A stretch of DNA of 49,413 nt from contig JBHGXS010000026.1 in the NCBI GenBank assembly GCA_041920565.1, forward strand, positions 1 to 49,413, in the 5' to 3' direction. The stretch is from JAGHKQ01 sp041920565. Lineage in GTDB: Bacteria; Bacillota; Bacilli; Bacillales; Bacillaceae_G. Below the pieces are notes generated by a model. It did no database searches. It was not told where the DNA came from and was given only the letters and a program-made list of their open reading frames with translations. Shown piece after piece: positions 42,860-49,413 of this stretch. How positions within the stretch are numbered: the stretch's first letter is position 1; each line of letters starts with the position of its first letter. Both the position numbers and the translations under genes were made by a program.

Positions 42860-43483
42860 TTACCAATATTTTGTACAAACTGCTACTCCAATAAAATATC
42901 GGACTCCGTCTCTTGGTTTTTCAAAGGTGACCCCTCTCTGATAATAGATATCTACATTGGAGAAACGAACAAACAGTTGCTCAAACTCCTCGGGTGTCAG
43001 CTGATGAACGTGGAAGGGTTCGCTCGTAGGTTTTCCTCGTCCTCTCCCAAACGGGCTTGATAAAACAAGGGTCCCTCCCGGTTTCAGCATCTTATACAGA
43101 TTCTCAATAAACACTTGATCATCTTCTACATGCTCGATTGTTTCAAAGCTCAAAATCGTATCAAACATCCCTAATTGCTCCGGCAAAGAAGGATCTATCG
43201 CATCACCTTGCATATACGTAACTTTTTGATGATTATATTCTCGATTTGCATAAAACAGTGTTTCTTTATCAATATCTACACCAACAATTTCTGTTATTTC
43301 GCGCTTACGGTCTTTTGCCACCATATGACAGCCGTAGCCGGTCCCGCATGCGATATCCAACACTCTTCCTTGAATGTACGGAGTGGCAAAATAATATCTG
43401 GCTATATGCTCCAGCAGCATTCCGTTCGTAGGCTTCAAAAGCTTCGGAATAATTCGTTCTCCTGTCCATTCCAACAAATTCAA
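42860..43483 (-). CDS. Class I SAM-dependent methyltransferase
   Basis: 207-residue methyltransferase with the full set of SAM motifs: VLDIACGTGYGCHMVA (motif I, about 41-56), VGVDID (acidic loop), MQGDAID, FDTILSFETIEHVED and LKPGGTLVLSSP. The first residues LLEWTGERIIP are typical of a Bacillus group of unknown substrate, often beside sugar or surface-polymer genes. It starts with TTG, 8 bases after AAGGGA. It stands alone, between the dct and kyn clusters. Confidence 0.87.
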   Translation of the reverse strand: MNLLEWTGERIIPKLLKPTNGMLLEHIARYYFATPYIQGRVLDIACGTGYGCHMVAKDRKREITEIVGVDIDKETLFYANREYNHQKVTYMQGDAIDPSLPEQLGMFDTILSFETIEHVEDDQVFIENLYKMLKPGGTLVLSSPFGRGRGKPTSEPFHVHQLTPEEFEQLFVRFSNVDIYYQRGVTFEKPRDGVRYFIGVAVCTKYW

Positions 43484-43522
43484 TCACCATTTCCCTTATT
43501 ATTTTTTATCTCAAACAAATTT

Positions 43523-43558
43523 TATAAAAAAAGTTCCCACTGATAGTCAGTAAGAACT
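43523..43558 (-). terminator. Terminator after dctR
   Basis: On the minus strand AGTTCTTACTGA / TCAGTGGGAACT with a three-base loop is followed by seven Ts. It lies about 100 bases beyond the dctR stop. Confidence 0.75.
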
Positions 43559-43662
43559 GCCCATGCTTTCTTACAATCTCCATTAGAAACGAATTCTGAA
43601 TAAGTATACTACAATTATGTCCTTATTTAGCGAAGTATTTTCTCATCATGTATTAACAGTAC

Positions 43663-44334
43663 CTACCTTTTTAAAAAATAACGATTAATAGGACGTCCGA
43701 TTCCTCCGTATTGTATATCAATCCCTACCTTATCGCACTTCTCCAAATATTCCAGATAACGTCTTGCGGTAACTCTCGCAATCCCTACCCCTTCAGCCAC
43801 TTCTTCCGCTGAAGCAGGAGCAATGTTTTCTGATAAAAAGGAAGAAATTTTTGTAAGCGTAAGAGCATTTAATCCTTTTGGAAGATCTGCTCCATCGTCT
43901 CGTTCTTTTTGAAAAAAGATTTGATCTAAGTCTTTTTGTGACAATCTTTCCTTATCATGAAACTGCATTTGAAACGAACGATAATTTTCAAGCGCTTGCT
44001 TCATTCGCTCAAATTTAAAGGGTTTCATGATATAGTCAAACGCTCCTTGCTGAATGAAAGTGCGGACTGTTTCCATATCACTTGCTGCAGTGATCGCAAT
44101 AACGTCCACTTTATGCCCTTCCGTTCGGATTTGCTGAAGAGTTTGCAGTCCGTCTTGCTGCGGCATATAGACGTCTATAAGCACTAAATCCGGCTTCATT
44201 TCCCTGATTAATTCCACGCCCTCTGTTCCGCTTGAGGCTGAGCCGATCACTTTAAAACCGTTCACTTTATGAATAAACTCCCGATTAATTTCTTGAACCA
44301 TCGGATCATCTTCAATTAAAACTACTTTTATCAT
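43663..44334 (-). CDS. dctR: C4-dicarboxylate response regulator DctR
   Basis: 223-residue CitB/DcuR-family regulator. Receiver domain with acidic EDD near residue 8, phospho-acceptor Asp in DLVLIDVYMP (about 56) and the KPFKFE lysine; C-terminal helix-turn-helix (SAEEVAEGVGIARVTARRYLEYL). It is paired with the DctS kinase, whose gene it overlaps by 23 bases. Expected to activate dctP when fumarate, malate or succinate is available. Confidence 0.9.
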   Translation of the reverse strand: MIKVVLIEDDPMVQEINREFIHKVNGFKVIGSASSGTEGVELIREMKPDLVLIDVYMPQQDGLQTLQQIRTEGHKVDVIAITAASDMETVRTFIQQGAFDYIMKPFKFERMKQALENYRSFQMQFHDKERLSQKDLDQIFFQKERDDGADLPKGLNALTLTKISSFLSENIAPASAEEVAEGVGIARVTARRYLEYLEKCDKVGIDIQYGGIGRPINRYFLKR

Positions 44335-45928
44335 CTTGCCCCTCCTCGCTTTCCATATAAAAGGTTATGGAAAAAGAAGTTCCCTCTCCGATAACCGAAT
44401 CGACCTGAAGATCCCCTTTTCCTTTTTCTACAATTTCCTTCACTAAATATAAACCGATACCGGTGCTGCCTTTAGATGAATATCCTTGTTCAAATATAAA
44501 TGGAAGATCTTGTTCTGCAATTCCGCACCCATTATCTTCTACTAAAACGGATAGCACTTTTTCTGTTTGTTGAATGCTGACATATATTTCATTTTCATCA
44601 TTGTTCGTATTTTGAAAAGAATCGTAAGCGTTTTCTATTAAGTTTCCTAAAATCAGCACCAGGTCATGGTGGTCAATCGATCTAGGAAACTTCTTTAAAC
44701 GGCTGCGCCTATCTATAGTCACTCGAATCCCCAGCTCTTTTCCCCGGCTGACTTTACTTAAGAGCAAACCAGACAAACTGTCGTCGTGAATATTTTTGCT
44801 TAAAAATCTCGTCAGTTCTTCCTGCTCCTCCGTCACTTGAAACACATACTCTAACGCTTTATCTTTGCTGCCTAATTGAATTAACCCGGCAATTGTATGC
44901 AGCTTATTAATATGCTCATGATTTTGCACGCGTAAAGCGTTGACAAAAGCCTTTACCCCCGTCAATTCCTCTGCCAGCTTTTTCACTTGTGTCCGGTCTT
45001 GAAATATCGCAATAGCTCCGACAGTACTGCCGTTCACTTTTATCGGAACTCGATTGCTTACAATATTTAAGTTTCGTATTTGCAAATCTTTATTATAGAT
45101 AGGCTTATTGATTTGCAATATTTCAGGAAGATGTGTATCCGGCAGCACATCCCGAATTTGTTTGCCAATAACATCCCCTTCAATTGCAAGCATCTGCTTT
45201 GCCTTATCATTGAATATCGTAATGCGTTCCTTCGTATCAATTGCTACGATTCCTTCATGCATCGCGTTAAATGTTTCGGTACGCTCTACAAGGAGCCTTG
45301 CAATTTCATGAGGTTCAAGATGGAACATCTGTCTTTTTATATGCCTTGCTAAAATCCATGCTCCCCATCCTCCAAACAGCAGTGCAAATCCTCCTATTAA
45401 CAAAATCTCTTTTTTTAAGGAAGATAGGATTTCTAAAAAACCGGGCAGCTTATAACCTGCAATGACCACGCCGATTTGTTGATGATTTTTATCCATGACA
45501 GGTACAAACGCACGAATGACAGTACCGATTTCTCCCTTAGCTTTAGAAGTATACGTATGTTCTGCAAAAGCCGGTCCTTCATCCGCACCTTGCGAAATGG
45601 TGCCGATCATATCTTTGATCGGATGGGTTAAGCGCACTCGGTTCATGTTTAATACAACAATATACTCGGCATTGTTAATAACGCGCACTCTCTCTACAAT
45701 GGGCTGGATCGTTTCTGCAGTACTATTCTGTTGAAGAATGTATTCCGCTATGCTTGGAAGCTCTGCGACAGTACGGGCGGTCAACGTCGATTTTTCTTTT
45801 AACTCATCTTCTTTTGTATGAACAAATTCACTGATGAATACAATGCCCAGCTGCAATAACGAAAAGCCTAAAATAAAGAAAATCAACCCTGTAATTTTCC
45901 ATTGAATCGGAATTCTTACCATAATCAT
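44312..45928 (-). CDS. dctS: C4-dicarboxylate sensor kinase DctS
   Basis: 538-residue CitA/DcuS-type kinase. Two transmembrane helices (about 10-30 and 172-192) flank a periplasmic PDC sensor domain; then PAS (about 215-320), the phosphorylated histidine in RVQNHEHINKLHTI, and an HATPase domain with NLIENAYDSF, DNGCGI and GSTGIGLYLV. The start at 45928 is ATG, 7 bases after AGAGG. In B. subtilis DctS forms a sensor unit with DctB and the transporter; all partners are present here. Confidence 0.9.
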   Translation of the reverse strand: MIMVRIPIQWKITGLIFFILGFSLLQLGIVFISEFVHTKEDELKEKSTLTARTVAELPSIAEYILQQNSTAETIQPIVERVRVINNAEYIVVLNMNRVRLTHPIKDMIGTISQGADEGPAFAEHTYTSKAKGEIGTVIRAFVPVMDKNHQQIGVVIAGYKLPGFLEILSSLKKEILLIGGFALLFGGWGAWILARHIKRQMFHLEPHEIARLLVERTETFNAMHEGIVAIDTKERITIFNDKAKQMLAIEGDVIGKQIRDVLPDTHLPEILQINKPIYNKDLQIRNLNIVSNRVPIKVNGSTVGAIAIFQDRTQVKKLAEELTGVKAFVNALRVQNHEHINKLHTIAGLIQLGSKDKALEYVFQVTEEQEELTRFLSKNIHDDSLSGLLLSKVSRGKELGIRVTIDRRSRLKKFPRSIDHHDLVLILGNLIENAYDSFQNTNNDENEIYVSIQQTEKVLSVLVEDNGCGIAEQDLPFIFEQGYSSKGSTGIGLYLVKEIVEKGKGDLQVDSVIGEGTSFSITFYMESEEGQDDKSSFN

Positions 45929-46051
45929 CAGCAATCCTCTCAGCTGAATTTAAAACTGCTTAGCTATTATTCTATCATGCACGCAAAATTTATAAATTCC
46001 GCTTTTAAAAAAATGGTATGATAATGGAAAATATATTGATGGTGATTGCAA

Positions 46052-47098
46052 ATGAAAAGCTTTATTTCAGCAAGTCTCATAACAGTTTGTATATTATTGC
46101 TATTTTTGATCTACGGGAACGACACATTCTATCATAAATCGGATATTCCGTATGACGACGAACAGCATCGGTTAAAAGAACAAATAGTCATCCGTTTCAG
46201 CCATGTTGTCGCGGAGAATACTCCGAAAGGACTGGCTGCTCAAAAATTCGCGGAATTAGTAGATCAAAAAACAAATGGCCAGGTTAGAGTGGAAGTATAT
46301 CCAAACGGAATTTTATATTCTGATGAAGAAGAAGCGGTGGCTTTAAGTAACGGAGAAGTGGAGATGATAGCGCCCTCTTTCTCTAAGATGACAGAACTGG
46401 TTCCAAAATGGAAAGTGCTGGATTTGCCTTTTATATTTCGGGATGATGATCATGTAAAGGCTGTATTCACAGGACAAACAGGTGCAGAGCTTCTGAAAAT
46501 GCTGAATGTAAAGCAGATGAAAGGACTGGCGTTTTGGAGCAATGGCTTCAAGCATATGACAAGCAGCAGAAAACCTCTGTTGGAGCCTGATGATTTTAAA
46601 GGACAAGTATTCCGCGTCATGCCGGGAGAGGTAATCGAAGAACAATTTCATCTTCTTCACGCCGAATCAGTTGTAACTTCTTTTAACGAAGTCTATCGGT
46701 CATTAGAAACGCAAGAAGTGGATGGACAAGAGAATACAATTTCAAACATTTATTCCAAAAGCCTGTATAAAGTACAAAAAAACCTTACCCTCAGCAACCA
46801 CGGCTATCTCGGTTACGCCGTAATTATTAACAATGAGTTTTGGAACAAACTTTCCCCAGATATCCAGAAACAAATTCAAGCAGCGATGAAAGAAACGACA
46901 AATTGGATTTTCGATGAATCAAAACAAATGAACGAAAGTCAACTGGAAGACATAAAGCAACACGGGTACATTAACATATATGAACTGCCGGATGAAAACA
47001 AAGAAAAGTGGATACAGACATTCCAACCCTTGTATGAGAAAGTCTCTGAAGACGTCGGAAAAGAACTAATAAACAAAATTAAAGAAGCAGGTTTGTAA
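46052..47098 (+). CDS. dctB: C4-dicarboxylate-binding lipoprotein/protein DctB
   Basis: 348-residue extracytoplasmic binding protein of the DctP/TRAP family. N-terminal hydrophobic signal anchor (residues 4-22, SASLITVCILLLFLIYG) with no lipobox cysteine visible. Family motifs: FSHVVAENTPKGLAAQKFAELV, EVYPNGILYSDEEE, FKGQVFRVMPG and QEVDGQENTISNIY. No TRAP membrane subunits are nearby, which fits its known B. subtilis role as co-sensor with DctS. It is divergent from dctSR; the ATG at 46052 follows GGTGA. Confidence 0.9.
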   Translation: MKSFISASLITVCILLLFLIYGNDTFYHKSDIPYDDEQHRLKEQIVIRFSHVVAENTPKGLAAQKFAELVDQKTNGQVRVEVYPNGILYSDEEEAVALSNGEVEMIAPSFSKMTELVPKWKVLDLPFIFRDDDHVKAVFTGQTGAELLKMLNVKQMKGLAFWSNGFKHMTSSRKPLLEPDDFKGQVFRVMPGEVIEEQFHLLHAESVVTSFNEVYRSLETQEVDGQENTISNIYSKSLYKVQKNLTLSNHGYLGYAVIINNEFWNKLSPDIQKQIQAAMKETTNWIFDESKQMNESQLEDIKQHGYINIYELPDENKEKWIQTFQPLYEKVSEDVGKELINKIKEAGL

Positions 47099-47123
47099 AG
47101 GCGCGGTTTCGCGCTTCTTTTTT
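47099..47123 (+). terminator. Terminator after dctB
   Basis: GCGCG-GTTT-CGCGC, then TTCTTTTTTG, directly after the dctB stop. Hence dctP is probably transcribed from its own promoter. Confidence 0.78.
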
Positions 47124-47240
47124 GTTATTTCCGCTCTATCTCGCACGATTTAAGACAAATGTAGAAGAAATTAATTCAATTTTTCTAATAAATTAGTCAA
47201 TTTCCTCATTTACTGATCTACATTGCTTTTTTCGAACAAA

Positions 47241-47265
47241 ATGACCAAAAAGAACGATATGACCA
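47241..47265 (+). promoter_or_regulatory. Direct repeat upstream of dctP, candidate DctR site
   Basis: ATGACCA occurs at 47241-47247 and again at 47259-47265, an 18-base repeat spacing, about 80-100 bases before dctP. The position suits an activator such as DctR. There is no independent support for the motif. Confidence 0.35.
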
Positions 47266-47342
47266 TAAAATATAAATTTTCCAAATTAACTGATAATATT
47301 AAGTAAACCAAAATGAAAACGCTGTCAAAAAGGAGGAAAAGA

Positions 47343-48608
47343 ATGAAAAAAACTCTTAATAACTTAACAGTACGTGTTATTATCGGCATCTTATTAGGGA
47401 TTGCAGTAGGATTTCTTTTTCCGGAGTTCGGAGCAAAGCTTAAGGTATTAGCTGATGTTTTTATTAAATTGATTAAAATGGTAATCGCTCCTATTATATT
47501 CTTTACCGTAGTCATCGGGATTGGAAATATGGGAGATTTAAAGAAGATTGGACGAATCGGCGGAAAAGCGCTCCTTTACTTTGAAATTGTAACAACCTTT
47601 GCATTGGCTATCGGCATTATCGTTGTGAATATGATTAAGCCGGGGGTGGGCTTCAATACAAGTTCTGCTAATGGTGGCGACATCTCTCAATACACACAAC
47701 AAGCCAAAGAGACAAGTCACGGTGCTATCGACTTTATTGTCAGCATCATTCCTGATAATGTAGTAGCGGCAATGGCAAAAGGAGAGTTGCTGCCTATCTT
47801 ATTCTTCGCCGTTCTATTCGGATTATCTGCAGCCGCATTAGGCGAAAAAGCAAAGCCGGTTATGAATCTGTTTGAAAAATTGACGGACATTTTCTTTGGA
47901 ATTGTGAATATGATCATGAAATTTTCCCCAATCGCAGCTTTTGGCGCAATGGCTTATACAATAGGAAATTTTGGACTCGTTTCCCTTGTATCCCTTGGCA
48001 AACTGATGGGTTCTGTCTATATCACTATGTTCTTATTTATCATTATCGTATTAGGATTCATCGCAAAGCTTTACAAATTCAGCATCTTTAAGTTTATTGC
48101 GTATATAAAAGAAGAAATTCTATTAGTGTTTGGAACGTCTTCTTCCGAATCCGCTCTTCCAAAAATGATGGAAAAGTTAGAGAAGTACGGCTGCTCCAAA
48201 CCTGTAGTAGGTCTTGTTATCCCGACTGGATACTCCTTCAACTTAGATGGTACATCTATTTATCTATCAATGGCCGCCATATTCATTGCGCAAGCCTACG
48301 GTATTGATTTAACGATTTGGCAGGAGCTTACATTACTGGGGGTCCTCATGTTAACTTCAAAAGGAGCTGCCGGCGTAACAGGCTCAGGTTTCATCACATT
48401 AGCTGCTACCCTGGCCGCATTTCCTATGATTCCAGTAGAAGGAATTGCCCTGCTTCTTGGAGTGGACCGTTTCATGTCTGAAGCCCGTGCTATTACGAAC
48501 TTAATCGGGAACGGGGTTGCTACAGTGGTTGTTTCAAAAATGGAAAATGAATTCCATCCTCCGGTAGAAACGAAGCTGCAAGAAGGGCATATGACGATTG
48601 CGAAATGA
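47343..48608 (+). CDS. dctP: C4-dicarboxylate:cation symporter (DAACS family)
   Basis: 421-residue transporter of the glutamate/dicarboxylate symporter family, importing succinate, fumarate and malate. Eight or so transmembrane segments; signature regions are FGTSSSESALPKMMEKLE (hairpin 1 serine-rich motif), GYSFNLDGTSIYLSMA (the substrate-site NxDGTxxY motif) and KGAAGVTGSGFITLAATLAAF. The start at 47343 follows AAAGGAGGAAAAG. It corresponds to the B. subtilis dctP (dctA) gene and completes the dct cluster. Its downstream flank is interrupted by an IS remnant. Confidence 0.95.
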   Translation: MKKTLNNLTVRVIIGILLGIAVGFLFPEFGAKLKVLADVFIKLIKMVIAPIIFFTVVIGIGNMGDLKKIGRIGGKALLYFEIVTTFALAIGIIVVNMIKPGVGFNTSSANGGDISQYTQQAKETSHGAIDFIVSIIPDNVVAAMAKGELLPILFFAVLFGLSAAALGEKAKPVMNLFEKLTDIFFGIVNMIMKFSPIAAFGAMAYTIGNFGLVSLVSLGKLMGSVYITMFLFIIIVLGFIAKLYKFSIFKFIAYIKEEILLVFGTSSSESALPKMMEKLEKYGCSKPVVGLVIPTGYSFNLDGTSIYLSMAAIFIAQAYGIDLTIWQELTLLGVLMLTSKGAAGVTGSGFITLAATLAAFPMIPVEGIALLLGVDRFMSEARAITNLIGNGVATVVVSKMENEFHPPVETKLQEGHMTIAK

Positions 48609-48650
48609 ATAAAGAAAAAAGCTGGTGGAATGATGGCATTATCCCTCTTG

Positions 48651-48763
48651 TGTAGACAGTTGGGAAAAAGCCCATACTGTTTCACAGGAGGGATTTTTTA
48701 TGAAAAAAGGTACAACATTTCATAAGTATACCGCCGAGTTTAAATTAATGATGGTAAAAGAGT
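48651..48763 (+). mobile_element. Left-end remnant of an IS3-family insertion sequence
   Basis: TGTAGACAGTTGGGAAAAAG at 48651 looks like an IS3-family terminal repeat beginning TG. It is followed by GGAGGG and an OrfA start at 48700: MKKGTTFHKYTAEFKLMMVK, the typical first helix of the IS3 OrfA. After EYL (about 48763) the sequence becomes that of the neighbouring pseudogene, and the fused frame stops at 48786. The rest of the element, including OrfB, is absent. Confidence 0.7.
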
Positions 48764-49155
48764 ATTTATTTTCACGGAGCAGCTGAAGGGAGAAAGATTG
48801 ACATTATAAAAGAAAATTCAAACGTCTGTTTTACTGTCAGTGAAGATTATGGGACTATGGTTCATCCAGTTCCTGCAAAAACAGATACCGCTTATATGAG
48901 TGTAATGATATTCGGCAACGCAGAAATTGTATCGAACTTGTGCGACGCAACTTCTGCTATGCAGGAAATGCTCAATAAATATGTAGGCTATTACAACTTC
49001 CCGCTTGCAAAAAGTCATGTAGAAAATACCGCTCTTCTTTAGGAAGCAAAACAGTAATTTTAAAGATTCAACCAACTAGTCTCTCTGCCAAACAAAATTT
49101 ACTCAATAAAAATATGAAATACTTCCCTGGCCGAACTGTTCAGCCAGACATCTAA
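48764..49155 (+). pseudogene. Pyridoxamine 5'-phosphate oxidase-like (NimA-type) flavoprotein, truncated and frameshifted
   Basis: The reading frame starts at the IS junction with IYFHGAAEGRKIDIIKEN and continues VCFTVSEDYGT, VPAKTDTAYMSVMIFGNAE and MQEMLNKYVGYYNFPL. This is the middle and end of the split-barrel flavin-binding family, lacking about 60 N-terminal residues. Near 49026 one A appears lost (GAAAAT), giving a stop at 49042; the next frame resumes RSSLGSKTVILKIQP and ends PGRTVQPDI at 49155. Two independent lesions mean it is inactive. Confidence 0.78.
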
Positions 49156-49185
49156 TATAAGTGAAATGGGTAAAATCCTGAATTA

Positions 49186-49222
49186 AGAAAGGACCAATTC
49201 GTCTATATGAACGGTCCTTTCC
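49186..49222. terminator. Terminator-like hairpin after the pseudogene
   Basis: AGAAAGGACC / GGTCCTTTCC(T) is a near-perfect 10-bp stem with a 17-base loop, probably the original terminator of the decayed gene. Confidence 0.6.
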
Positions 49223-49286
49223 TAAATATCTGGTGGAATATTGGGAATAAATTCTGCAAAACTTATGCCATGACTTATGATACGGT

Positions 49287-49413
49287 TCAATTCACTTCTT
49301 TCAATGCTAAAGCAAATTCCATAAAGGAATCGTCTTCCGTAGATTTTTCGAGATTCGCGGATGATAGAAGGAGCACGGCCTTAGGCGCGCTCTCCAAGAA
49401 ATTCGCGTTTGTA
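49287..49413 (-). CDS. C-terminal end of an unidentified gene (partial)
   Basis: A minus-strand frame enters from the right edge and stops at 49287: the readable tail is FLESAPKAVLLLSSANLEKS followed by TEDDSFMEFALALKEVN. Forty-one residues are too few to name it. Codon usage looks like real coding sequence. It converges with the pseudogene. Confidence 0.5.
   Translation of the reverse strand, partial: TNANFLESAPKAVLLLSSANLEKSTEDDSFMEFALALKEVN

Noticed and set aside
46052..47098. Possible TRAP transporter (DctP-type binding protein)
   Set aside because: No DctQ or DctM membrane subunits are present; the B. subtilis-like dctB-dctS-dctR-dctP arrangement fits a co-sensor better.

Overview
The window looks like the chromosome of a spore-forming low-GC Firmicute of the family Bacillaceae. 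The reasons are the perR-ygzB-rrn junction, the ygaB/ygaC/ygaD/hemL and yfhE/recX/yfhH/yfhJ/sspK/yfhP/mutY/yfhS gene orders known from Bacillus subtilis and B. cereus, the small acid-soluble spore proteins, and the Bacillus-type signals (strong GGAGG ribosome binding sites, TTG/GTG starts, hairpin terminators). The mix of pflBA, kynUBA, cstA, lytSR and a single large glutamate synthase is closer to the B. cereus side than to B. subtilis, but I cannot fix the species from sequence alone.

Layout. 1-350: the 5' end of a 16S rRNA gene reading off the left edge, with tandem rrn promoters. 450-6600: ygzB, perR (with a Per box), a Bcp peroxiredoxin, a small K+-channel-like protein, a three-gene ABC-2 exporter operon, and hemL. 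6900-16100: glutamate synthase large subunit, a FUSC-family membrane protein, an ABC exporter (ygaD), ygaC, ygaB, a shortened sspE and yfhS. 16100-24650: mutY, a hairpin-rich repeat-like element, yfhP, yfhJ, sspK, a YpzG-like gene, yfhH, recX, a decayed yfhF, an amidohydrolase, a tRNA-like element in front of a GNAT gene, yfhE, a DnaA-box cluster and ugtP.

25000-36100 is a central-carbon block centred on pyruvate: pyruvate formate-lyase and its activase, a short pyruvate kinase, a CstA-family transporter beside a LytS/LytR-type two-component system (a family known to sense extracellular pyruvate), and an N-acetylglucosamine-type PTS IIBC. 36300-43500 carries glutaminase, a 51-residue unknown, an ABC-F ATPase, an unusual NlpC/P60 protein without a signal peptide, the tryptophan-to-anthranilate operon kynU-kynB-kynA (with a divergent KynA), and a methyltransferase. 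43660-48610 is a complete C4-dicarboxylate sensing and uptake module (dctR, dctS, dctB, dctP). The right end is decayed: the left end of an IS3-like element is fused to a truncated, frameshifted pyridoxamine-phosphate-oxidase-like gene, followed by the C-terminal end of an unidentified gene.

The least ordinary items are the tRNA-like fold that shares bases with a long downstream hairpin (22270-22375), the DnaA-box cluster (23255-23487), the cstA-lytSR pairing inside a pyruvate gene block, the short KynA-like protein lacking its GTGGT motif, and the inverted repeat enclosing a -10-like sequence between mutY and yfhP. No phage, CRISPR array or obvious defence system is visible.
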